A model generated the notes under the pieces. That model was not told where the DNA came from, ran no database searches, and worked only from the letters and a program-made list of their open reading frames with translations. DNA of 21,177 nucleotides from Davidsoniella eucalypti (Eukaryota > Ascomycota > Sordariomycetes > Microascales > Ceratocystidaceae): assembly GCA_004009845.1 (NCBI GenBank), contig RMBW01000242.1, positions 1 through 21,177 on the forward strand, in the 5' to 3' direction. A program made the position numbers and the translations under genes. Positions 8,977-17,139 of the stretch are shown here, piece by piece. Within the stretch, counting starts at the first letter, position 1, and every line of letters begins with the position of its first letter.

Positions 8977-11900
8977 TCAGCGACTTCTGGGGCCCGGCTT
9001 GTCAGGATACTGGGTCAAAAAATCATCGAAAGCTTTGGTATCCTCGATGGAGTCAAACGGAGTCCAGGTTGGTGTAGAGTAACCAGTCCATTTAACAAGG
9101 TATTCCCATCTGATATTTACCCGGCCTCGGGAACGAACATCGAGAATCTCGTCAATAAAGAATTCCTCTTCGCCATCAACAATAACTGGGGGCGGAGCGG
9201 GGTTGATCTGGCCAGGATACGGATCGGACGCGGCTGGTTCAAGTAAGGAAACATGGAAAACAGGGTGCACCTTCATAGTGTCAGGCAAGTCGAGTTTATA
9301 TGCATGTGTCGAGACCTTTTGAAGGACCTGGAACGGGCCAAGTTTCTTGAAGTCCAGCTTATTCGATGGGCGAGTGGTCGAGATGTTTCTTCGCAAGAGC
9401 CATACACGGTCTCCCGACTTCAGGACAGGCGGGGAAATCCGACGGGTATCTGCCTGTTCGCTCATAATGTCTTGAGCCCAAAGCATCTCTTGCTTCAGGA
9501 ACTGGCAGAGTCTATCAAGCTGACTGGCTATATCTTGTAGTACAGGGCTGGGTGCAGATTTTGGGTTTAAACTTATCTGGTATCGAGGGTGATAGCCAAA
9601 GTTTGCGAAGAAAGGCGAGGTCCTGGTGGCTGACGAGACAGTGTTGTTGTACGAGAATTCAGCCAGGGATAACAAGTCGGTCCAGTTATCTTGTTGGTAG
9701 TTACAGTATCCGCGGAGGTATTGTTCGAGGATGGCATTGATTCGTTCAGTTTGACCATCTGTCTGCGGGTGAAATGCCGTGCTCAGGTTCTGCTTGATGT
9801 GTAGGACAGTGGCAAGTGAGCGGATAAACTGGGACGTAAACAGGGAGCCTCTGTCCGAGGTAATGTCACTCGGCAGGCCATGTAAACGGAAAATCGAATC
9901 TCGGAATAGGCGGGCAAACCCATGTGCATCAAGTGTTGAATTGCAAGGAACAAAGTGAGCCATCTTGGTAAGACGGTCGACAACCACAAAGATGGAATCC
10001 CGGCCTTCAGAAAGAGGCAGGCCGGTGATGAAGTCCATAGAGATCGAGTCCCAACGTCGCTGGGGAACTTTCAAGGGTTTCAGGAATCCGTATGGGGCAT
10101 GTCGGACAGGTTTGATTCTCTGGCAGGTTTCGCAATTCTTAGTAAACTGGGCAATATCCTTTCGCATCTTGGGCCACCAGTAGTCACGGGTCAAGAGCTC
10201 AAACATTGCTTCCCGACCAGGATGACCGGCAGCAGGATGTTCGTGTGAGGACCTCAGGATAGCAAGGCGGAGTTTAGACTGGTCGGGGACGTAAATCAAG
10301 TTTCGAACAAGTAAAAGTCCTTCTGGAGACTGGGAACAAACAGCAAGATCGATCTCGGGATGTCGGGAAGCTTTGGTGTTAAGTGCTTTCAAGATAGACT
10401 TGGCAAATCGGTCTTCTTTCAGCGCGTTTCGGATTCGAGTACCAACGGAGACTTCAAGGGAGTGTATACGTATCTTAGCCGGTTCAATTAATGGAAGTGA
10501 TTTGTCTAGGTCGCCATCTGGGGTTTCAACATCTTGAGTTCTTCTAGTAAGTGCATCGGCTCGTGAGTTGGCTGTTCCAGGTCTGTAGGTGATCGTGAAA
10601 GGTAACTCTGCTAGTTCTAATGCCCAGCGGGCCTGGCGTCGGTTCATGACAGTTTTTGTAGTAAAAGCTGTGAGGTTCTTATGGTCCGTCAGGATGGTAA
10701 CAGGTTTCTCCAGTCCGATAAGCATAGTATAGTACTGGCGAAGACAGTCAATAATGGCTAGTAGTTCTTTTTCACCCACACTATAGTTGCATTCGGCAGG
10801 GGCCATCTTTCGAGAATGATAGGCGATCGGGTGCAGTTTTCGGGAGCCATCAGGAGCTGGGTGATACTGGGACAAGACACCAGATACGACTCTGTCAGAG
10901 GCATCTGTTTCAAGAACAGTTTCCAAGGTAGGGTCAAAGTGTTTCAGAATGGGGGCAGACGTAAACTGGGCTTTCAAGAACTCAAAGGCTTTCTGGCAGG
11001 CAGGCGTCCAGGAGAAGACATGGTCCTTCCGGGTGAGATCAAACAGGGGAGAACAAATGCGGGAGTAGTCCTTGATGAAGCGTCGATAATAGTTTGCAAA
11101 TCCAAGAAAGCTCTGCGTAGCTTTAACAGTTGTGGGGGGCTTCCACTCCTCAACTGCCGTAATCTTGTCGAGGTCCATGGACAGGGAATCGTGAGATAGA
11201 ACAAAGCCAACAAATTTTGTCTGAGTGACATCGAATTCGCACTTCTCACCTTTGACAAAGAGGTCAGCTTCAGCCAGCTTTGTCAAGACCTTGCGGACAT
11301 GTTCTGAGTGCTCATCTGGATTCTCAGAGAAAATAAGAATGTCATCAAGGTAGACAACACAAAACAGGTCCACGTATTCGTGTAGAACTTCGTTAACGAA
11401 TTGCTGACAGGTTGCCGGAGCATTAGATAATCCAAAAGGCATGACTAGATATTCGAACAGGCCATAGCGAGTTCGGAATGCGGTTTTCCATTCATCGCCT
11501 TTTTTGATTCGGATCAAGTTGTATGCCGCTCGAAGATCTAAACGGGTGAAGATCCTGCCTCTAGATGCGGAGTGGAGGCTTTCGTTTATTCTGGGCAGTG
11601 GGTACCGGTTTTTCTTGGTGATGTCATTAACTTTTCGGTAATCAACACAAAAGCGCAGACTGCCAGGCTTGCGGACAAACAGGACGGGAGAGGTCATGGA
11701 AGAGCTGGATGGGCGAATAAAACCCTTCTGCAGGTTGTCATCGAGGTATTTCTTCAGGGCTTGGAGTTCCAGGACAGACATATCATAGAGCGGCCCAACT
11801 GGGAGTTTGGAATCAGGGATCAACGGAATTTCGTGGTCTATAGGTCGATGAGGCGGGAGCTGGTTCGCACCGGATCTAGAAAACAGGGGGAGCAAGTCGT

Positions 11901-12768
11901 GGTATTTCTCAGGGATTGTTTTTCGCAGAGTTTGTTCTTCTTCTTCGGGACTAGGGTCTATCTGGTTCAGGTAATCAAGGACTTGTTGTGGTGTAACAGA
12001 AAAGATCTGGAGTTTTTCTCGCTTGGCAAGTCGGCGGAGTTTCTTGGAGGACATAGTTATGCAGGAAATCTGGGCAGGAACTGGTTTCGTGGCAGGTGCG
12101 GGTGTTTGGACTGGTACTGGCTTCTGGGCAGGAGTGATAACAGGTCTGGAGGTGTATTCAGGTGCGGGTGTCTGGGCAGGAGTGGTAACAGGTCTGGAGG
12201 TGTATTCAGGTGCAGGTGTCTGGACAGGTACTGGGTGTGTGGTCTTGACAGGAGTGGAAACAGGACTGGTGGGTTCGGGTTTTGCAGGTTTGTTGTTAGG
12301 TTTCGAGCAGCAGGTTCGTTCAAAGTTTATGCTTTCAGAGATCCAATCAATGCAAGGATTGTGCGTATTGAGCCAGGAACGTCCAAGAATGAGGTCATAT
12401 TCTGCGATCTTGGTTACATTGAAAACAGTGGTTTCGCTCAGGGTTTGAAATTGGAGGTCCAAGGCTATTTCATGAGTCACATCGCCGGCTTCGGAGTCAC
12501 GACCATCAACAACTGTAAGTTTAGCTGGATGTGGTTTTTTGGTTGGCTTGAGCAGGTTTTTTCTCAGGAAATTCGAGTTGACAAAACAGGATGTGGCTCC
12601 GGAGTCAATCATAGCATAGGCAAAAATATTTTTATTGACTAGGACTTTAACAAGGAAGAGGGCATGATGCCCATAGTCTTTGGCACAGGAATAGGAAAAC
12701 ATAAACTCGGAGACAGGAACTTCGCTAGTCTGTTGCTGCCCAGGAGAGGGACAGACTAGCGAAACTAG
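8977..12768 (-). CDS. pol: pol polyprotein: protease, reverse transcriptase, RNase H, integrase, chromodomain
   Basis: The frame is open from 12768 (point of frameshift entry) to the TGA at 8977; the first in-frame ATG is at 12702, but translation probably enters from gag by a -1 shift. Residues from that Met: protease with IDSGATS near 32; a Pro/Thr-rich linker with 16-aa repeats (about 140-215); reverse transcriptase with LDLRAAYN, MPFGLSNAPATCQQF and catalytic VVYLDDILIF (near 450); RNase H starting VLETDASD; integrase HHCC zinc finger (HEHPAAGHPGRE ... CETCQR); DDE core with MDFITGLP, ITSDRGSLF and FHPQTDGQTERIN; then a C-terminal chromodomain (DEILDVRSR, YLVKWTGY, TWTPFDSIED). This order (RT-RNase H-IN) defines Ty3/gypsy and the chromodomain defines chromoviruses, which use it to target histone-marked chromatin. 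All catalytic motifs I looked for are present and there is no internal stop. Confidence 0.97.
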   Translation of the reverse strand, partial: LVSLVCPSPGQQQTSEVPVSEFMFSYSCAKDYGHHALFLVKVLVNKNIFAYAMIDSGATSCFVNSNFLRKNLLKPTKKPHPAKLTVVDGRDSEAGDVTHEIALDLQFQTLSETTVFNVTKIAEYDLILGRSWLNTHNPCIDWISESINFERTCCSKPNNKPAKPEPTSPVSTPVKTTHPVPVQTPAPEYTSRPVTTPAQTPAPEYTSRPVITPAQKPVPVQTPAPATKPVPAQISCITMSSKKLRRLAKREKLQIFSVTPQQVLDYLNQIDPSPEEEEQTLRKTIPEKYHDLLPLFSRSGANQLPPHRPIDHEIPLIPDSKLPVGPLYDMSVLELQALKKYLDDNLQKGFIRPSSSSMTSPVLFVRKPGSLRFCVDYRKVNDITKKNRYPLPRINESLHSASRGRIFTRLDLRAAYNLIRIKKGDEWKTAFRTRYGLFEYLVMPFGLSNAPATCQQFVNEVLHEYVDLFCVVYLDDILIFSENPDEHSEHVRKVLTKLAEADLFVKGEKCEFDVTQTKFVGFVLSHDSLSMDLDKITAVEEWKPPTTVKATQSFLGFANYYRRFIKDYSRICSPLFDLTRKDHVFSWTPACQKAFEFLKAQFTSAPILKHFDPTLETVLETDASDRVVSGVLSQYHPAPDGSRKLHPIAYHSRKMAPAECNYSVGEKELLAIIDCLRQYYTMLIGLEKPVTILTDHKNLTAFTTKTVMNRRQARWALELAELPFTITYRPGTANSRADALTRRTQDVETPDGDLDKSLPLIEPAKIRIHSLEVSVGTRIRNALKEDRFAKSILKALNTKASRHPEIDLAVCSQSPEGLLLVRNLIYVPDQSKLRLAILRSSHEHPAAGHPGREAMFELLTRDYWWPKMRKDIAQFTKNCETCQRIKPVRHAPYGFLKPLKVPQRRWDSISMDFITGLPLSEGRDSIFVVVDRLTKMAHFVPCNSTLDAHGFARLFRDSIFRLHGLPSDITSDRGSLFTSQFIRSLATVLHIKQNLSTAFHPQTDGQTERINAILEQYLRGYCNYQQDNWTDLLSLAEFSYNNTVSSATRTSPFFANFGYHPRYQISLNPKSAPSPVLQDIASQLDRLCQFLKQEMLWAQDIMSEQADTRRISPPVLKSGDRVWLLRRNISTTRPSNKLDFKKLGPFQVLQKVSTHAYKLDLPDTMKVHPVFHVSLLEPAASDPYPGQINPAPPPVIVDGEEEFFIDEILDVRSRGRVNIRWEYLVKWTGYSTPTWTPFDSIEDTKAFDDFLTQYPDKPGPRSR
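12143..12238 (-). repeat. 48-bp in-frame tandem repeat in the protease-RT linker
   Basis: A 48-bp unit starting at 12143 repeats at 12191, coding a 16-aa Pro/Thr-rich block (PAPEYTSRPV...), with degenerate related sequence on both sides (PVQTPAPATKPVP). Being a multiple of three it preserves the frame. Such repeats vary in number between copies by slippage or recombination. Confidence 0.85.
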
Positions 12769-12774
12769 TTTTTT
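12721..12774 (-). promoter_or_regulatory. Programmed -1 ribosomal frameshift signal between gag and pol
   Basis: In sense, the gag codons GCA AAA AAC TAG contain the heptamer A AAA AAC (12774-12768) in the correct phase directly before the gag stop (12767-12765). A -1 slip places ribosomes in the pol frame, which is open from that point (CTA GTT TCG...). Four nt downstream a perfect 13-bp stem forms between TTCGCTAGTCTGT (12763-12751) and ACAGACTAGCGAA (12733-12721), with a 17-nt loop. Slippery heptamer, short spacer and stable stem are the three standard parts of a -1 frameshift element. Confidence 0.9.
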
Positions 12775-14002
12775 GCTTCTGGCCGGTCGGTAGAGGGTTG
12801 ACCAGAGAGCGTAGCAACAGGATCAAGGGGGTCTGCAGTGGGTTCCCACTGGGCAAGGTTCGAATTGTTGATTCGTCCCTTAGATTTCTCAGGACAATGG
12901 GCAATCCAATGGCCAGAGTTTCCACAGTAGAAGCAGAGGCGGTTGGCGCGGCGATCACCTTGGTTCCGGGCACGGGTAGCGTCAATTTGCATGGCGTCGG
13001 GGTGGTGTCGAGCTGGGGTTGGATAGTTGAACGTAGGCATACTCGGAGGGGGAACAGGAGCATAGTTGTTGATTGGGGGAGAAATCTGGGTTTGAGGGCG
13101 TGGAACGGAACGAGTGGCTTGCGGGGTGTTGTTTCGGCGTCGGTCAATGGTGCGGGCATGGTGAGCATTGTCGAGGGTGATACAGAAGTTGGCAAACGCC
13201 TCCAGGGTATCACGGGGAGCAGTATGTCCGTTCATGGCCAGGGCATCCTTGATCTCAGGTTTCAATCCTTTCTCGAAAAGCGGGATTGTGTATTTTGGGC
13301 TGGACCAATCAAGCCGGCAGATCAGCGAGTAAAAACGGGAATAGTAGGCAGCGCAGCTGCCAGTCTGGTTGATGGAGAGTATCTCCCGGTGGGCGGTGGC
13401 TTTAGCATCTGGGTCATCGAAGGCAGAGCTTAGTGCAGTCAAGAATTCGCCATAGTGGGCGTATCGAACTTTCCCAGTGTCTTGTTTGGAGCTAAAGAGC
13501 TATGAAGATGTTCAGTGTCTTGTTTGATCTGGGGTTGTATCCAGGCATATGCGTTACCACGCAGGAAAGAGATGGCAAAGATCATCTTGGCTTGCTCATC
13601 GCGGAAAGCGGCAGGGTCAGCGGCAAAGCGGAGTGCACACTGGGAAACGAAGGTCTGGTATTTGGCCATATCACCAAAGTAAAATTCCGGGTCAGCCACT
13701 TTGGCTTTCTTGGAGGTAGGGACAAGAGCATCCGCAAGTCCACGGTTGAATAGGTGCCATAGGACAACGATTTCGTATTTATCAGCACCGTCTCGGATAG
13801 GAGGACCCGCGATGTTCTGGTGGGCGGAGCGTTTCCCATTAGTGTATGCTGCCAGCAGGATAGGAATTATGGATTTGTCTGGGATATCCATAAGGTTTGT
13901 GGCGGTTATCTCAATTCGGTCGAGGTTACCCAGGTGTTTGGCAAAATTTTCCCAGAAGGTAGATGTGGGAGCGGAATGAGGCATGGGGATAGTGTCGGCC
14001 AT
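12765..14002 (-). pseudogene. gag: gag (capsid and nucleocapsid), frameshifted by a 38-bp insertion
   Basis: The start ATG at 14002 has a good context (CAAGATGG) and lies 42 nt after the LTR. The first frame (14002 to 13439) covers the N-terminal part and much of the capsid (for example EFYFGDMAKYQTFVSQC, AFRDEQAKMIFAISFLRG). The second frame (entered upstream of 13442, ends at the TAG at 12765) carries the rest of the capsid, a Pro-rich region and one CCHC zinc knuckle CFYCGNSGHWIAHC (CX2CX4HX4C), the RNA-binding nucleocapsid motif. The frame change is explained by the 38-bp insertion at 13475-13526: without it the region is 1200 bp, exactly 400 codons including stop. The end of gag holds the frameshift heptamer into pol. 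This copy cannot make full-length Gag or Gag-Pol unless helped by another copy. Confidence 0.9.
13475..13526 (-). mobile_element. 24-nt LINE scrap inside gag, flanked by a 14-bp direct repeat
   Basis: The 14-bp sequence CAGTGTCTTGTTTG occurs at 13475-13488 and 13513-13526. Between them are 24 nt. The stretch 13488-13511 is identical over 24 nt to 14391-14414 (truncated LINE copy) and to the reverse complement of 21064-21087 (3' UTR of the full-length LINE). The fragment comes from just inside the LINE 3' end and lacks the last ~16 nt and poly(A). The 14-bp repeat looks like a target-site duplication, similar in length to the 11- and 12-bp duplications of the other LINE copies. Confidence 0.88.
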
Positions 14003-14032
14003 CTTGACAAGTCGTGCAAGGTCCTCTAAAAG

Positions 14033-14042
14033 AAGCTTACAA
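14033..14042 (-). promoter_or_regulatory. Primer-binding site of the self-priming type
   Basis: In sense, TTGTAAGCTT begins two nt after the 5' LTR end. It is perfectly complementary over 10 nt to AAGCTTACAA, the predicted first bases of the element's own RNA in the LTR (14321-14312; same sequence at 8600-8591). I recognise no tRNA 3'-end complement here. Priming from the element's own folded 5' end is known for Tf1/sushi-type elements, which are chromoviruses, matching the chromodomain found in pol. Confidence 0.7.
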
Positions 14043-14044
14043 AG

Positions 14045-15304
14045 TGTAAAGAACGGGCAGGCAGGAATTCAAAGGGAAACCAGTGATCACTGGGAGAGTA
14101 GTCACTCGAAGGTGGTTTTGGAGTTTTCAGGATAATAGAGTTACACAGAATAATAGATTAAGTAAATCGGGACTAAATCAGGACAGGAGCCGGAGCGAAG
14201 ATAGGAACAAGAGCGGGGACAAGAAGGTAAGAACAGGAGCAGGAGCAAAGATAAGAACAGGAACAGGAACAAGAAGAGGAGGTTGCACCAGTAGGTCAGG
14301 TACACAGGGAGTTGTAAGCTTGGAGGGGGAAGGCAAAAGGAGAACAGAAAAGAGATTTTTTTTTTTTTTTTTTTAATTCATTAATCTTATGGAGCTAAAG
14401 AGCTATGAAGATGTAAAATAAAAGCAAATAAACAATAAAAACAATACAAACATAACAGAAAACAAGTAGAAACATAACACAAAACATAAAAACATAAGGA
14501 AAAACACAAAGAAAATTAACGACACCACAAATCATCACGAAGTGCGACTGGTTCACCCTCACCGGCAACACCATCGTTGGTCACTTCCTCCACTCTTCCC
14601 CAGTTTCTTCCCCCTATTCCTGTTTTTTTCAGAAATACTAACAAGGCTTGCTGGTGCTTCGCCTTACTAAATAAGTCTTCCATCTTTATCTCACCATCGC
14701 AAACGTCTTTCAACTCTTGCCTTTGCTCAAGCCACATATCACAGTCCAACACCAAGTGCTGAATAGTTTCAATGTCCAGCTGACAATGACGACACATGCT
14801 ACTCGATACCTTGCCTATGGTCTTTAGGTACGGCAGGTAAGCGCCCTTCCCCGTTAGAAGTTGATAGTAGGCTGTTGTCAGCCTCTTCTCGCCCTCTATT
14901 GGTTTCAGATCACTCACTCCTGTCTTACCAAGAGACCGATAGTGATTCCCAAGTTTGTCGATATCACGGTTGATTAGTGCAGAAAAGAGATACAAGCAAG
15001 CTATATATGTTAACCCGAGAGAGAAAGAAACAGGAGGGTCTGGTCTACGGACAGAAGTTCGAGGCAATGCCGTGTTGACTGTGTATGCACTCTAAACCTC
15101 AATGCATGAATCGTTGTCACCAACATCGGAAAGGTGAGACTGTACATCAAGTTTAAGTTTCATGCGGAGGTTCTGCGACTGTTATTTCGTAACCATCCAG
15201 TCTAAGCCTCAATGCATGAATCGTTGTCACCAAAATTGGAAAGGTGAGACTGTACATCAAGTCTAAGCTTCATGCGGAGGGTCTGCGAGTGTTATTTCAT
15301 AACA
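14045..15304 (-). repeat. 5' LTR of the chromovirus, split by a LINE insertion
   Basis: The outer parts (14045-14355 and 14991-15304) together equal the 625-bp 3' LTR. The extra 635 bp are a 624-bp LINE fragment plus an 11-bp duplication. The TATA box (about 15002-15008) is on the far side of the insertion from the predicted start (14321), so the TATA-to-start distance grows from about 50 to about 680 bp and the promoter is probably dead. Two single-base differences from the 3' LTR were seen, in the first 120 bp (plus-strand order). Confidence 0.95.
14356..14979 (-). mobile_element. 5'-truncated LINE copy inserted in the 5' LTR
   Basis: Starts (plus strand) with a run of 19 T (14356-14374), the complement of a poly(A) tail, and corresponds to the reverse complement of 20510-21127 of the full-length LINE. 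It is flanked by an 11-bp duplication CAGAAAAGAGA (14345-14355 and 14980-14990). It carries only the C-terminal part of ORF2 (stop at 14516), including the CCHC finger CRHCQLDIETIQHLVLDC, and the 3' UTR. The frame here is intact through GGRNWGRVEEVTNDG, unlike the full-length copy. By chance the LTR upstream reads in frame into it, giving a 183-codon chimeric frame (15067-14516); no evidence suggests it is used. Confidence 0.95.
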
Positions 15305-15684
15305 GTGCCAAGCATCATGGAAATCGCCAAACTTTGTACTTTTTCAAGATGTTTCTTGAGGGAAATGGGCTTCATTTTTGTCCACCAGAGGATCGAACCA
15401 TATTCCATGATAGGACGAATCACAGCTTGGTACAGCTGTCTAGTTGCTTTCGCACTTAGACCGCTATACTTCCGCGAAATCCGTTTAATTCCCATTAGGG
15501 TTCTGGTTGCTTTAAGGGTTCTGTCTTGGACATGCTCGCTGAAATTCAGCTGACAGTCTAGCCATATTCCTAGCCACTTGATCTTCTCTGACGGTTGTAT
15601 TGTCGTCCCTAGGACGTCTATGTGTTCATTGCTTACTGCTTTACTCCTTGTTAAATGCAGAAGCTCAGTCTTGGAACTCTCAAA
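15305..15684 (-). pseudogene. Fragment of an inverted LINE ORF2 copy
   Basis: Reverse complement of about 19265-19645 of the full-length LINE, covering the part of ORF2 after the RT catalytic motif (FESSKTELLHLTRSK ... AISMMLGT). It resumes at 21128-21177 on the other side of the full-length LINE, showing that the full-length copy inserted into it. At the left it ends abruptly at the chromovirus LTR (15304), and its 3' remainder is not found beyond the other LTR. Only a few substitutions separate it from the full-length copy, so it is not ancient. Confidence 0.93.
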
Positions 15685-15801
15685 CCAACTCCTACACACT
15701 TTTCGACGAAGTGGCACCTTTCAACCATTTTCGCTCGAATTCATCTCAAAACACTTTTAAAATACTCACCTCATCTCGACGAATCCATCAATACCATTTG
15801 C

Positions 15802-17139
15802 ATGATGGCGCAAGCCATGCGCGATGCGTTAAGGGCGATTGAAGCATCGCAAGACTGCGATAGCCCCCCTGTCACCCCCAACTTCTCAACTGACTCGATC
15901 AGCCTCGTGCCAACACACATGTACGATAGCGAAATGACCGACGAAAACAACAACACCATCACCAAAAACAATAAAAACAAGCGCCGCATCGAGGAGATCG
16001 AGCTCCCAAGCTCTCCTCCGGTTGCTGCGAAAAAGCTGCACGAGGCGAAAGGCCTCGAACTGTCGCGTTGGGTCGGCCCTGATCCAAAACAATCCAAGAT
16101 CGCTGCAAGTATCGCGATCGTCAAGCGTGAGATGGCATCATTAGTAACGCAAGACAGGATGTTTGAGTCGCTGCAGATTCTGATTGCAGAAGGTTTTGGG
16201 GAACTTGACTTACCAGACACTCCATCACCACCTCCAAAAGTCATCATCGCAGATGCATCAAAGGCCACGGTGGCCTCAGCAAAGGCATTGTACTCTGCCA
16301 TAACGAAAACGCCAGTCACACCGCCACTCCAACCAGCGGTGCCAAAGAAATGTGACATTATTAACAACAACAACAAGAAGAAGAAGGCGGCGAAGAAGGC
16401 TACTTTATCTGCGCCTCCCAAGACGGCTTCAACACCGATCACCAACACCACTGACGCGCCTCGCGACGCGTCACTCGACAAAACAACACCAACAAACAAA
16501 GACGCGACAAACAAAGACGCGACAAAATCAAATCAGCCATCCACGCCTGGCGAACATAAAAACACGACCAATGCCCCAACCTCAGTCGACTCTGATAAAG
16601 GTTGGCAACAAGTTAAACCGCGCAAACCAGCCCGCCCCTCTGTTCAGTCTACACAGAGCACCAACAAGCTTCTGCTTATCGGTGGTGGCAAGATTCCCTC
16701 TCCCAAGCACATCCGTGACTTGGTTAACTGTGATGGAGCGATGAAGGCCATTGAGGTGAGGTTGACCTCGAAAAACAACATCAGCATCACATGCAGCAGC
16801 GCCTCCGCGAAGGCCAGCCTCCTCAAGACGAAGGACAGCTGGCTGGCACGCCTCCGGCCTTTGGGCTGGAAGGACTGCATCGAGCCTGAGAACTGGCAAC
16901 GTCTCGTGATGCACGGTATGCGTCTTGACGAGATCGACAACTTTGCTGAAGAGTTTTACGACAGCAATGGCATTGAGGCCCTCCCGAGAGTGCGCCTCCT
17001 ACGCAAGCCTCGCCCAGGACAGACGGTAGGATCCGTCGTGTTTACTGTCCTAAACCAGGCAAGTGCGTCTGTTTGTCTCAACAAGCAGATGTTCTTTGCC
17101 GCGCAAAAAGTCAAGATTGTTAAGTATTTTTATGATTAG
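15802..17139 (+). CDS. LINE ORF1, RNA-binding Gag-like protein
   Basis: The frame is open upstream to 15655, but the first bases of that stretch are target DNA; the first Met inside the element is at 15802 (MMAQAMRDALRAIEAS), giving 445 aa. The N-terminal half is low in structure: Asn/Lys-rich (NNNNKKKKAAKKA, a possible nuclear signal), Pro/Thr-rich, with a 15-bp direct repeat (16492-16521) giving NKDAT twice. The C-terminal ~170 residues (KLLLIGGGKIPS ... VVFTVLNQASASVCLNKQM) resemble the folded domain of Tad1/I-type ORF1 proteins, which coat the element RNA. These proteins usually end with CCHC zinc knuckles after this domain; here the frame stops at KIVKYFYD with none. Either this family lacks them or they were lost. 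The stop is embedded in ATGATTAG, shared with the ORF2 start. Confidence 0.82.
   Translation: MMAQAMRDALRAIEASQDCDSPPVTPNFSTDSISLVPTHMYDSEMTDENNNTITKNNKNKRRIEEIELPSSPPVAAKKLHEAKGLELSRWVGPDPKQSKIAASIAIVKREMASLVTQDRMFESLQILIAEGFGELDLPDTPSPPPKVIIADASKATVASAKALYSAITKTPVTPPLQPAVPKKCDIINNNNKKKKAAKKATLSAPPKTASTPITNTTDAPRDASLDKTTPTNKDATNKDATKSNQPSTPGEHKNTTNAPTSVDSDKGWQQVKPRKPARPSVQSTQSTNKLLLIGGGKIPSPKHIRDLVNCDGAMKAIEVRLTSKNNISITCSSASAKASLLKTKDSWLARLRPLGWKDCIEPENWQRLVMHGMRLDEIDNFAEEFYDSNGIEALPRVRLLRKPRPGQTVGSVVFTVLNQASASVCLNKQMFFAAQKVKIVKYFYD

Larger units (their letters stand above)
8324..15304 (-). mobile_element. Near-complete Ty3/gypsy chromovirus with two nested insertions
   Basis: Order in element sense (minus strand): 5' LTR (15304-14045), primer-binding site, gag, -1 frameshift site, pol (PR-RT-RNase H-IN-chromodomain), polypurine tract, 3' LTR (8948-8324). 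Without the LINE copy in the 5' LTR (635 bp with its duplication) and the 38-bp insertion in gag, the element is about 6.3 kb. The two LTRs differ at only two positions that I found in 625 bp, indicating recent integration. The outer 5 bp do not match (GGTAC at 8319-8323, GTGCC at 15305-15309), so no target duplication is present. pol is open, but gag is frameshifted and the 5' promoter is split, so this copy is probably unable to move by itself. Confidence 0.95.

Noticed and set aside
12100..12240. Possible CRISPR or minisatellite array
   Set aside because: Only two clear 48-bp units, in frame inside pol, coding a Pro/Thr-rich linker; no spacers.
11572..12642. 356-codon plus-strand frame, and other plus-strand frames between 8971 and 14029
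   Set aside because: They lie antisense to gag and pol, are Gly/Arg/Val-rich, and have no recognisable domain; they are shadows of the coding strand.
14516..15067. 183-codon minus-strand frame as a new fusion gene
   Set aside because: The first ~29 codons are LTR sequence and the rest is the truncated LINE ORF2 end; the in-frame join is accidental, one of the breaks is at the target duplication, and the small LTR frame also occurs elsewhere without coding meaning.
15771..16514. 247-codon minus-strand frame and a 130-codon plus-strand frame (16352-16744)
   Set aside because: Both overlap LINE ORF1, which has the recognisable domain; the others are low-complexity shadows.
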